From an uncultured Polyangiaceae bacterium (lineage in GTDB: Bacteria > Myxococcota_A > Polyangia > Polyangiales > Polyangiaceae), in contig CALKVR010000152.1 in assembly GCA_938004815.1 (NCBI GenBank), positions 1-5,422 on the forward strand: a stretch of DNA of 5,422 nt, read 5' to 3'. The position numbers and the translations under genes were made by a program. The first letter of the stretch is position 1. The number at the start of each line of letters is the position of its first letter. Shown in pieces: positions 1-5,422 of the stretch. The notes under the pieces were generated by a model that did not search any database, was not told the origin of the DNA, and worked only from the letters and a program-made list of their open reading frames with translations.

Positions 1-1317
1 ACGTACATCGGCGCGCTCCCCGGCAAGATCATCCAGAGCCTGAAAAAGGTCGGCACCGGCAACCCGGTGTTCCTCCTCGACGAGGTCGACAAGATGTCGA
101 GCGACTTCCGCGGCGACCCCGCGGCCGCGCTCCTCGAGGTGCTCGACCCCGAGCAGAACCACGCGTTCAACGACCACTACCTCGACCTCGACTACGACCT
201 CTCGGACGTGATGTTCATCACGACCGCGAACTCGCTCTCCGGCATCCCGGTGCCGCTCCAGGACCGCATGGAGATCATCCAGCTCTCCGGCTACACCGAG
301 TTCGAGAAGCTCAACATCGCGCAGAAGTACCTGGTGCCCAGGCAGAAGCACGACTGCGGCCTCGACGACGTCGAGGTCGACGTGAGCGAGGGCGCCATCC
401 GCACGATCATCCACCACTACACGAAAGAGAGCGGCGTCCGCTCCCTCGAGCGCGAGATCGCGAGCGTTTGCCGCAAGCTCGCCCGCCGCGTGGTCGAAGA
501 GGGCAAGGACCAGCGCATCTCGGTCGACGCGCGCGTCATCCCCAAGCTCCTCGGCGTGCCCAAGTACCGCGTCGGCCGCGCCGAAGAGAAGAGCGAGGTC
601 GGCCTCGTCAACGGGCTCGCCGTCACGAGCGTGGGCGGCGATCTGCTACCGGCCGAGGCGAGCGTCTTCCCCGGCAAGGGCAAGGTGACGATCACCGGCC
701 TCGTCGAAAAGGGGATGGAAGAGAGCGGCCAGGCCGCGATGAGCTACGTGCGGGCGCGCCTCGATCGGCTCGGCCTGCCCGAGGACATCCACCAGAAGGT
801 CGACGTTCACGTTCACTTCCAAGACTTCGTGAAAAAGGACGGCCCTAGCGCGGGCGTCACCATCGTCACCGCCATCGTGAGCGCCCTCCTCAAGGCGCCG
901 GTGCGCCACGATCTCGCGATGACGGGTGAGGTCACGTTGCGCGGCCGGGTGCTCCCGATCGGCGGCGTGAAAGAGAAGCTCCTCGCCGCGCACCGCTCGC
1001 GCATCGCGACCGTGGTCCTCCCGAAAGAGAACCGCAAAGATCTGCGCGACGTGCCGCGCCGCGTGCTCGCGTCGCTGCGCCTCGTGCTGGTCGATCACGT
1101 CGACGACGTGCTGCGTGAAGCGCTCGTGGTCTCGGACCCCGACAAGCTGTTCGGCCCGACCCACGGGGTCGTCGAGTACCGAAACGGCGAGCTCTTCAGC
1201 GAGGGCGCGCCAGCAACCGAGAAACCGGGCACCGAGCGACCGGCTGCTGCGCCGCCGACCCTGCCGGGGGGGCCTCCCGTGAGCGGCCCGCCCGACGGCA
1301 GGCCCGCGGCGGAGTAG
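1..1317 (+). CDS. lon: ATP-dependent Lon protease, C-terminal part (5' truncated by window)
   Basis: This is a cytoplasmic AAA+ serine protease that unfolds and degrades damaged or regulatory proteins. The frame is open from base 1, so the gene starts upstream; the GTG at 67 lies inside Walker B and is not a start. In window codons the visible parts are: the pore-loop motif TYIGALPGK (1-9), Walker B FLLDEVDK (24-31), sensor 1 TTAN, arginine finger in QDRME (R89), sensor 2 GVRSLER (R147), then the S16 protease domain. The catalytic dyad is Ser in DGPSAG (S283, bases 847-849) and the second Lys of GGVKEK (K326, 976-978), 43 residues apart as in E. coli Lon. The HVH pair (270, 272) and MTGE (T308) are present. 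The N-terminal domain and Walker A are outside the window. Two oddities: the usual PEGA loop before the serine reads QDFVK and is one residue short, and a 63-residue Pro/Ala/Gly-rich tail follows the last conserved helix. Myxobacteria often carry Lon paralogues; which one this is cannot be told. Confidence 0.96.
   Translation, partial: TYIGALPGKIIQSLKKVGTGNPVFLLDEVDKMSSDFRGDPAAALLEVLDPEQNHAFNDHYLDLDYDLSDVMFITTANSLSGIPVPLQDRMEIIQLSGYTEFEKLNIAQKYLVPRQKHDCGLDDVEVDVSEGAIRTIIHHYTKESGVRSLEREIASVCRKLARRVVEEGKDQRISVDARVIPKLLGVPKYRVGRAEEKSEVGLVNGLAVTSVGGDLLPAEASVFPGKGKVTITGLVEKGMEESGQAAMSYVRARLDRLGLPEDIHQKVDVHVHFQDFVKKDGPSAGVTIVTAIVSALLKAPVRHDLAMTGEVTLRGRVLPIGGVKEKLLAAHRSRIATVVLPKENRKDLRDVPRRVLASLRLVLVDHVDDVLREALVVSDPDKLFGPTHGVVEYRNGELFSEGAPATEKPGTERPAAAPPTLPGGPPVSGPPDGRPAAE
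1311..1314 (+). promoter_or_regulatory. Shine-Dalgarno GGAG for the LamG lipoprotein, inside the lon 3' end
   Basis: GGAG lies within the last codons of lon, overlapping the penultimate base before its TAG stop, and is six bases from the GTG at 1321. This spacing supports that GTG as the start. The lipoprotein frame cannot begin earlier because the lon TAG at 1315-1317 is in the same frame. The arrangement suggests translational coupling with lon, which is an inference. Confidence 0.6.
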
Positions 1318-1320
1318 CGG

Positions 1321-2214
1321 GTGGCCGGCGGGGCGGGGCGGCTGGCCGGTGTGCTCACGCTCGCCGCGTGCGCCGGCGGATGCTTCGTCGATGCCATCGG
1401 GGGCGCGACGACCGGGGATGGGCAAGCGACCACGTCCTCGAGCACGGGTGTGACGTCGTCGGCCGAGAGCGGTAGCGGCTCGTCGGCGAGCACCAGCACG
1501 TCGAACGGCGGAGGGGGGGCGGGCGGGTCGGCCGAGGGCGGCGGCGGCGGCTGCGCGGACAAGATCCTCTCGTTCGACGGCAGCGACAGCGCGCGCATCG
1601 CGACCGAGGACGCGAACCTCGGCGACGACTTTTCGGTCGGCGCGTGGGTCTTTCCCACGTCGGGCCCGTCGTTCATGGCCGGCGACGGCACGAGCTACTT
1701 CGCGCGGATCATCGATCACGCAGACTTCGACGACGACGACGGCTACCTGGTCGGCATCGGCGAGCCGAACGACGCCGGTGTGCCGTGGGCGTCGTTCGTC
1801 GCGTTCCCGGGCGGGGTCGAGTGCGCCGCCAACGCGCCCATCGTGTTCGACGCATGGGTTCACATCGCGGGCCGCTACCTCGACGACGTCGGCGGGCCGG
1901 ACCTCTTCCTCCTCGTGGACGGCGCCGTCGTGGCGAGCGCCAACTGTGGAGCGGCGCCGCCGGTCGACGAGTACGCGGGGCCCGTCGTCCTCGGCATGCG
2001 CGAGGAGGACGGGGGCCAGTACTTCACCGGCTTGCTCGACGACGTGTTCCTCAAGCGCGGGGGCAACGTGAATCCGCTCGTTCCGCTCGCGTGCGACCAG
2101 GCCTTCGTCTTCGCTTATGACTTCGAGGCCGGACCAATGTCTCTCTGCCCGGGGGCGCTCGAGCTCGGGCTCGACGCCGCCCCGTCGGATCCCGAGCTAT
2201 CGTGCGCCGACTGA
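1321..2214 (+). CDS. Putative exported lipoprotein with LamG/concanavalin A-like domain
   Basis: This is a predicted 297-residue envelope protein. The N-terminus (MAGGAGRLAGVLTLAAC) looks like a short lipoprotein signal peptide. Either LAAC (Cys17) or AGGC (Cys21) could be the lipobox, so the lipidated Cys is not settled. Residues about 25-77 are a Ser/Thr/Gly low-complexity linker, typical of surface lipoproteins in Polyangia. Residues about 80-245 match a LamG jelly-roll: a strand with FSVGAWVFP (104-112), WVHIAGRY (179-186), LFLLVDG (195-201), a VVLGMR strand near 222 and GLLDDVFL (237-244). An Asp run at 137-140 might bind metal. Six Cys (78, 168, 209, 258, 276, 295) lie in the exported part and could form disulfides. 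Such domains usually bind glycans or proteins; no ligand can be inferred. The start is GTG 1321, three bases after the lon stop and in the same frame, so the gene is probably co-transcribed with lon. Confidence 0.85.
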   Translation: MAGGAGRLAGVLTLAACAGGCFVDAIGGATTGDGQATTSSSTGVTSSAESGSGSSASTSTSNGGGGAGGSAEGGGGGCADKILSFDGSDSARIATEDANLGDDFSVGAWVFPTSGPSFMAGDGTSYFARIIDHADFDDDDGYLVGIGEPNDAGVPWASFVAFPGGVECAANAPIVFDAWVHIAGRYLDDVGGPDLFLLVDGAVVASANCGAAPPVDEYAGPVVLGMREEDGGQYFTGLLDDVFLKRGGNVNPLVPLACDQAFVFAYDFEAGPMSLCPGALELGLDAAPSDPELSCAD

Positions 2215-2218
2215 TCCG

Positions 2219-2239
2219 GCTCTCCGAGCGTTTCTTTTT
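2219..2239 (+). terminator. Weak candidate terminator after the lipoprotein gene
   Basis: A four-base-pair stem, GCTC/GAGC with a three-base loop, begins five bases after the lipoprotein stop. It is followed by a G and a T-rich run (TTTCTTTTT), the only T-rich run in this GC-rich gap. The stem is short for an intrinsic terminator, so the call rests mainly on position and the T-run. The rest of the convergent gap (2240-2323) shows only a GATCGATC palindrome and GC-rich sequence. No clear terminator for the opposing hydrolase gene was seen. Confidence 0.25.
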
Positions 2240-2323
2240 CGCGCGCGCCTGATCGATCGCCTCGATGCGACCAGTCTCGGCGACGGGTGCGCTCCGGTGA
2301 GCCGCGCCGGCCGGGTCGACCGG

Positions 2324-3181
2324 TCACGTTCGCGCGAGAAGCGCACGAAGGGCCGCGACGACCTCTGCAGGACGCTCTTCGAGGACGTAGTGGTCGGCGC
2401 CAACCACACGCGTCACTTCCGCGCGGGGGAACGCGCGCGCCAAGTCGACCGCGATGGAATAGGGGAAGTATCGGTCGCGGTCGCCCCAGATCGCGGCAAT
2501 CGGCACGTTCACCGGCGGCCCGGCCGCGAGCTCGCTGCGCGCATCGACACGAAAGTGGCGATAGAAGTGCGCGAGCCAACGCCGCCCTCCGGGCTCGCGC
2601 ATCCAGCCGACGTAGCTCTCGACCTCGTCGCGGGTGAAGCAGCCCTTCGCGACGTAGCGCTCGAGCCAACGCGCGTGGATCCATGCGTTTGGCATGCGCG
2701 TCAGGGCCGAATGCAAGCCGGGGACTCGAGCGAACCATGTCATGGTAGCGAGGATCGAGCTCCAGGGCTCCGCGATCGCGCAATGTGCTCGCGTGTTGAT
2801 CAGAGCGAGTCTGCGGATGCGCGACGGTGAGCGCCTCGCCAAGCCGAGAGCGAGCAGTCCGCCATAGTCGTGGCCGAAGAGGTTGACCTGCCGAAGCCCG
2901 AGCTCATCGAGGAGCCGATCGAGGCGTTCGACCTCGGCGTCGAAGCGCGGCGCGAGGGTGAGGGAACGTTCGGAGCGACCCCACCCGAACCAGTCGGGCG
3001 CGATGATCCGGTGCGTCTGCGCGAGGTCGGGGGCCACGCGGCGCCAGCAGCGGTGGTCCTGCGGATAGCCGTGCAGGAGGAGACAGGGCTCGCCGTCACC
3101 GAGCTCGAACACCGCCACCCTTGCCCCGTCCACGACGACATCGGTGCGTGTCATCGTCGTGTCGCTGGGGTCTGCCGACAT
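2324..3181 (-). CDS. Alpha/beta hydrolase with Asp nucleophile (haloalkane dehalogenase/epoxide hydrolase-like)
   Basis: This is a complete 285-residue alpha/beta-hydrolase. The fold markers are in order: oxyanion motif HGYP (37-40), PDWFGWGRS (62-70), nucleophile elbow GHDYGG (103-108), a cap region (about 130-220), WGDRD (232-236) and GADHYVLEE (261-269). The predicted triad is Asp105, Asp236 and His264. An Asp rather than Ser nucleophile places it with haloalkane dehalogenases, haloacetate dehalogenases and epoxide hydrolases, which form an alkyl-enzyme ester. The residue after the nucleophile is Tyr, not the Trp of typical haloalkane dehalogenases and many epoxide hydrolases, nor the Arg of fluoroacetate dehalogenase, so the substrate is open. 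No signal peptide is seen, so it is probably cytoplasmic. Neither ATG at 3181 nor the alternative ATG at 3154 (Met10) has a good Shine-Dalgarno; the shorter form begins nearer to the conserved fold. An inverted repeat sits 40 bases upstream. Confidence 0.92.
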   Translation of the reverse strand: MSADPSDTTMTRTDVVVDGARVAVFELGDGEPCLLLHGYPQDHRCWRRVAPDLAQTHRIIAPDWFGWGRSERSLTLAPRFDAEVERLDRLLDELGLRQVNLFGHDYGGLLALGLARRSPSRIRRLALINTRAHCAIAEPWSSILATMTWFARVPGLHSALTRMPNAWIHARWLERYVAKGCFTRDEVESYVGWMREPGGRRWLAHFYRHFRVDARSELAAGPPVNVPIAAIWGDRDRYFPYSIAVDLARAFPRAEVTRVVGADHYVLEERPAEVVAALRALLART

Positions 3182-3220
3182 GCGGTGATGCTACGCGCCG
3201 GTTCGCCCCGTGCCATTACC

Positions 3221-3254
3221 TCGGAGAGAATGCGCAGAGCGCGATTCTCACCGA
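3221..3254. repeat. Imperfect inverted repeat between membrane-protein and hydrolase genes
   Basis: The left arm TCGGAGAGAAT (3221-3231) and right arm ATTCTCACCGA (3244-3254) are inverted copies differing at one base. They are separated by 12 bases that can form a further CGC/GCG pairing around an AGA loop. The element lies 40 bases before the hydrolase start at 3181 and 68 bases after the upstream gene's stop. It could be an operator for a dimeric regulator of the hydrolase, or a hairpin ending the upstream transcript. No T-run follows it on the minus strand, so a standard intrinsic terminator is less likely. The rest of the 141-base gap shows no convincing promoter boxes. Confidence 0.6.
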
Positions 3255-3322
3255 CTCCCGGCGCACGGTTTGCCCCAGCGCACCCGAACAGTGGCGGCTG
3301 ACGGAGCAGGGAGGAGATGCCT

Positions 3323-4603
3323 TCAGCGCTTCTTGATCGGGCGCTTCGGGTCCATCGCCTCGATCGGCCCGATCTCGGCGACGTTGCGCTTCGCGAGCTT
3401 GGCCTCGAAGCCGAAGGCGCGGTCCGCCTTGCCGTCGCCGTCGTCGTCGAGCCAGGCGATCGCGGCGCCCTTTTTCCCCTGGTTGCCGTCGCCCTGCCAC
3501 TGCAGCACGAACGGCATCGGCGTCGTGAGCTTGAAGCCCGCGCAGTTGTAGACCGCGTTATTGAAGTCGTTGATCCCGGGGCGGTACGAGCCGCCCTTGA
3601 GGAAGGCCATCGCCGTCGGCACGGGCGGGGATGTCCCCGGCAGGACATGGATCGTCTGGGCGACGCACTTCTTCAGACCGTCGGCGAACTTCTCGAGAGC
3701 CTGCCGGGCTGCGGCCTCGGCGCCAGACGCGGGCGGCGTGTCGGGGTTCGGCGCGCTCGTCGAAGCAGCGGGCGCGGCGCTCGCGGAACCGAGAGGGGCC
3801 TTGGCGCTCGCCGCGGGAGGAGTGATCTTCGCTCCGCTTCCGGCCGGCGTGGGGGCCGCGCCGCTCGCGCTCGCGCTCGCGGCGACGGGGGCAGACGGCA
3901 CGGTGAGCGCGCGGTACGCATAGAAGCCGCCGACCACCACCGTGACCGTCGCGAGACCGACGGCGGCGCCCAGCATGAGCGGCTTCAGGCCGCCGCCGCT
4001 CTGCGCCGCCCGCAGCGCCTGCTCGGTCGGGTACGCGCCGGGAGGAGGAAAGGGGACCGGCCCGCTGCTATCGACGGTCGGGAAGCTCGGCATCACGCGC
4101 GGCTCGATCTGCGGGTAGCTGGGCTCTCTCGGCGCGGCGATCGCGGCGGCGTCGATCTGCGGCGGCGGACCGAACGCAGGCGGCGCCGGCGGGGCGGTGG
4201 CCGCTTGCGCCGCGAGGTTCTGCTGGATCAGCGCCTCGGCCTCGGGGGTGAGCATCGACGGGCCCATCAGCGTCCGGGCGTGGGCGAGCTTGGGATCGGG
4301 GGCAGCCGCAGCGGGCCCCACCACGACCTGCCCGACGGGAGGCGCCGCCGGCCACGCGCCGCGCTCCTTCGATGTCTCCGCAAATGGGGACGCCGGGTTC
4401 GAAGTCTGCGCGTGGTGGTCGACGTTCATGATGAACGTCCCCGGGTTGTCGGTGGCGTCGTCGTCCCAGCTGTCGTCGACCGACTCGGCCTGGTCGGTGG
4501 CGAAGGCGCCCGGCGTCGGCTGACCCGCCGCCGGCAAGGGTGGACGATCCTCGGGGTTCATCACGAGGGTTCCGCCGCCGATGTCGTCGTCGTCCTGCGA
4601 CAT
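3323..4603 (-). CDS. Single-pass membrane protein, Pro/Ala-rich, with pilin-like or calcium-loop C-terminal domain
   Basis: This is a 426-residue protein of unknown function. Residues 1-205 are acidic at first, then Pro/Ala-rich and probably disordered. They contain short related motifs GGTLVMN (10-16), PGTFIMN (54-60) and ARTLMG (109-114). Residues about 209-228 form one hydrophobic transmembrane helix, preceded by K207 and followed by R231. Residues 234-295 are an Ala/Ser/Pro linker. Residues 296-410 look like a compact outer domain with two Cys (313 and 354, a possible disulfide), a PMPFVLQWQGDG segment and LDDDGDGKAD (385-394), which fits a DxDxDGxxD calcium-binding loop. The Cys-x(n)-WQ-DGDG pattern recalls pilin-like domains seen in Myxococcota, but there is no prepilin cleavage site at the N-terminus. 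The likely topology is N-terminus inside and C-terminus in the periplasm. ATG 4603 has no clear Shine-Dalgarno. The opposite-strand frame here is longer but Arg-rich and unstructured, so it was discarded. Confidence 0.85.
   Translation of the reverse strand: MSQDDDDIGGGTLVMNPEDRPPLPAAGQPTPGAFATDQAESVDDSWDDDATDNPGTFIMNVDHHAQTSNPASPFAETSKERGAWPAAPPVGQVVVGPAAAAPDPKLAHARTLMGPSMLTPEAEALIQQNLAAQAATAPPAPPAFGPPPQIDAAAIAAPREPSYPQIEPRVMPSFPTVDSSGPVPFPPPGAYPTEQALRAAQSGGGLKPLMLGAAVGLATVTVVVGGFYAYRALTVPSAPVAASASASGAAPTPAGSGAKITPPAASAKAPLGSASAAPAASTSAPNPDTPPASGAEAAARQALEKFADGLKKCVAQTIHVLPGTSPPVPTAMAFLKGGSYRPGINDFNNAVYNCAGFKLTTPMPFVLQWQGDGNQGKKGAAIAWLDDDGDGKADRAFGFEAKLAKRNVAEIGPIEAMDPKRPIKKR
3862..3879. repeat. 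Three tandem copies of CGCTCG
   Basis: Three perfect hexamer copies lie within the membrane-protein gene and encode part of its Ala/Ser linker (around residues 243-247). The unit length is a multiple of three, so a change in copy number would alter linker length without shifting the frame. At three copies it is probably ordinary low-complexity coding sequence. Confidence 0.6.
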
Positions 4604-4719
4604 GCCCGAGGCCCAAGCGTAGCGTCGTCGTTCTGAAACGGCGAAGTCCTCGTGCTCGATTGCGTCGTCCCTGTGATTTTCACCCCCTCAACCCCCCTCA
4701 CGGAGTGACGGGGGCGGAC
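4604..4719. other. Intergenic gap between purH and the membrane-protein gene
   Basis: This 116-base gap separates two minus-strand genes. It holds the hairpin at 4692-4714 right after the purH stop and a small GTGA-TTT-TCAC palindrome at 4673-4683. The minus-strand part near 4616-4640 could contain a promoter for the downstream gene (a TACGCT-like -10 with a TTCGCC-like -35 about 18 bases earlier), but the match is too weak to call. No small gene is apparent. Confidence 0.4.
4692..4714 (-). terminator. Hairpin just downstream of purH, likely transcript end
   Basis: CCCCC-C-TCAC (4692-4701) pairs with GTGA-C-GGGGG (4705-4714) around a GGA loop, giving a nine-pair GC-rich stem with one C:C mismatch. 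It begins five bases after the purH stop, where a terminator is expected. On the purH strand the following bases are TTGAGGGGG, not a T-run, so it would be a U-less (L-shaped) terminator or a 3'-end stabilising hairpin. Confidence 0.5.
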
Positions 4720-5370
4720 TCAGTGTCTGAAGTGCCTGGCGCCGGTGAAGACCATGGCGATCCCCGCCGCGTCGGCGGCGGCGATGACGTCGGCGTCTTT
4801 GACGCTCCCGCCCGGTTGCACGACCGCGGTGACGCCGTGGGACGCGGCGAGCTCGAGGCCGTCGGGGAAGGGGAAGAACGCGTCGGACGCCAGCACCGAG
4901 CCCTTGGCGCGGTCGCCTGCCTTGCTGCACGCGATGCGAACCGACTCGACCCGCGACATCTGGCCAGCCCCGACGCCGGTCGTTCTGTCCTTCGAGCCGA
5001 GGACGATGGCGTTCGATTTGACGTGCTTGCAGACCACCCAGGTGAAGGCGAGCGCGTCGAGCTCGTCGGCGGTGGGCGCCCGCTTCGTGACCACCTTGGC
5101 GCCGCGGACCTCGGCCGGGCCGGTCGCGTCGCGCTGCTGCACCACGATGCCCCCGCCGATCCGCTTGTAGACGAGGCCGGGAGCCGAGGCGGGCGGGACC
5201 GACCCGGTGGCGAGGAGCCTCAGGTTCTTCTTTCCTCGGAGGGTCGCGAGCGCGCCGTCGGCGTACGAAGGCGCGACGATGCACTCGAGGAACGTCTCGG
5301 CGAGGGCGGCCGCGGTGGCGGCGTCGACCTCGCGGTTCAGCGCTTCGGCAGGATCGACATGGTCGTCCAC
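4720..5370 (-). CDS. purH: PurH bifunctional AICAR formyltransferase/IMP cyclohydrolase, C-terminal part; 5' side interrupted
   Basis: PurH performs the last two steps of IMP synthesis in the cytoplasm: formylation of AICAR with 10-formyl-THF, then cyclisation. Only the C-terminal part of the AICAR transformylase domain is here. Counting from the GTG at 5370, it matches the family from ALNREVDAATA (10-20) through IVAPSY, KKNLRLL (47-53), GGGIVVQQRD, VVTKR, KSNAI (118-122), GAGQMSRV (134-141), SDAFFPF (162-168), QPGGS (185-189) and the terminal RHFRH (212-216). Full PurH is about 500-530 residues with an MGS-like cyclohydrolase domain first; that domain and the catalytic KH-NPCG region are missing. 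Upstream of ALNREVD, where family members have FGGI(V/L), this frame reads DDHVDPAE and then a Gly/Arg-rich string, open to the window end. The GTG is therefore not the native start, and true purH similarity ends near 5341-5343. See the plus-strand reading at 5341-5422. Confidence 0.9.
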   Translation of the reverse strand: MDDHVDPAEALNREVDAATAAALAETFLECIVAPSYADGALATLRGKKNLRLLATGSVPPASAPGLVYKRIGGGIVVQQRDATGPAEVRGAKVVTKRAPTADELDALAFTWVVCKHVKSNAIVLGSKDRTTGVGAGQMSRVESVRIACSKAGDRAKGSVLASDAFFPFPDGLELAASHGVTAVVQPGGSVKDADVIAAADAAGIAMVFTGARHFRH

Positions 5371-5422
5371 GGCGCCGCGCGCATCGATGCGGCCGCGTTC
5401 GCCTCCGCCGCCGACACCGGCC
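5341..5422 (+). CDS. Possible short-chain dehydrogenase/ketoreductase fragment (partial at both ends)
   Basis: On the plus strand the frame starting at 5341 reads RFGRIDMVVHGAARID and then AAAFASAADTG up to the window edge. The GRID-VVHGA pattern is like the strand-4 region of short-chain dehydrogenases, especially ketoreductase domains of modular polyketide synthases, where H-G/A-A-G follows a hydrophobic strand. Nearly all its third codon positions are G or C, as in the real genes of this window, whereas the opposing purH-frame codons over the same bases are clearly less biased. The frame stays open to the left, but there it is antisense to genuine purH, so the coding segment seems to begin at the join near 5341. 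It is only about 27 codons long, so the family call is tentative. Confidence 0.35.

Noticed and set aside
67..69. GTG as a start codon for a short Lon-like protein
   Set aside because: It lies just ahead of Walker B; the same frame upstream encodes the conserved pore-loop TYIGALPGK, so the gene begins outside the window.
1095..1691. 198-codon minus-strand frame rich in Pro, Ala and Ser
   Set aside because: It is the complement of the Lon tail and of the Ser/Thr/Gly linker; the composition is explained by the opposite strand.
646..1863. 405-codon open frame on the minus strand across lon and the lipoprotein gene
   Set aside because: It is Arg/His/Ala-rich without recognisable domains and lies antisense to clear Lon catalytic motifs; long shadow frames are normal at this GC content.
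2251..2258. GATCGATC palindrome in the convergent gap as a regulatory site
   Set aside because: An eight-base palindrome of this kind is common by chance and has no supporting context.
2117..2830. 237-codon plus-strand frame overlapping the lipoprotein end and the hydrolase
   Set aside because: It runs antisense to a hydrolase with a complete catalytic triad and has no domain features.
4581..4603. ATGTCG...CGACAT inverted repeat at the start of the membrane-protein gene
   Set aside because: It is explained by the start codon and the Asp codon run (MSQDDDD) and is only six bases per arm.
3317..4636. 439-codon open frame on the plus strand, longer than the minus-strand gene it overlaps
   Set aside because: It is dominated by Arg-rich low-complexity sequence, while the minus frame has a transmembrane helix, a Cys-containing domain and a metal-loop motif.
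5368..5370. GTG as the start of a short PurH
   Set aside because: The GTG precedes family-like sequence by only nine codons, in the middle of the AICAR transformylase domain; a protein starting there would lack the catalytic KH and the cyclohydrolase domain.

Overview
The window is GC-rich DNA with a very high G/C bias at third codon positions. It looks like a member of the Myxococcota, most likely the Polyangia (Sorangium/Polyangium-like). The reasons are the style of the proteins: a lipoprotein with a long Ser/Thr/Gly linker before a LamG-type domain, a Pro/Ala-rich single-pass membrane protein, and a Lon protease with a Pro-rich tail. This placement is inference from sequence style, not from a marker gene.

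Layout. Bases 1-1317 (+) hold the C-terminal part of an ATP-dependent Lon protease, whose 5' part lies outside the window. Three bases after its stop, in the same frame, a putative LamG-domain lipoprotein starts (1321-2214, +). Its Shine-Dalgarno sequence lies in the last Lon codons, so the two are probably co-transcribed. A 109-base convergent gap follows. Three minus-strand genes then fill the rest. In transcription order they are the C-terminal part of purH (ending at 4720), a 426-residue single-pass membrane protein (4603-3323) and an alpha/beta hydrolase with an Asp nucleophile (3181-2324). The gaps between them (116 and 141 bases) each hold an inverted repeat. No tRNA, rRNA, CRISPR array, insertion sequence or origin was seen, and no gene-free stretch exceeds 300 bases.

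How the genes relate. Lon (protein quality control) and PurH (last two steps of IMP synthesis) are housekeeping genes. The lipoprotein, the membrane protein and the hydrolase are accessory genes with no clear pathway link to them. I do not see a new multi-gene defence or biosynthetic system here.

The most notable signal is at the right end. PurH similarity stops abruptly near base 5341, where the near-invariant FGGI segment should appear. From there to the window end the plus strand reads instead like a short-chain dehydrogenase/ketoreductase (KR) segment. This is either a real rearrangement that truncates purH or a chimeric assembly join. Other points of interest are an altered loop next to the Lon catalytic serine, an 11-bp inverted repeat in front of the hydrolase, and short repeated motifs plus a calcium-loop-like sequence in the membrane protein.
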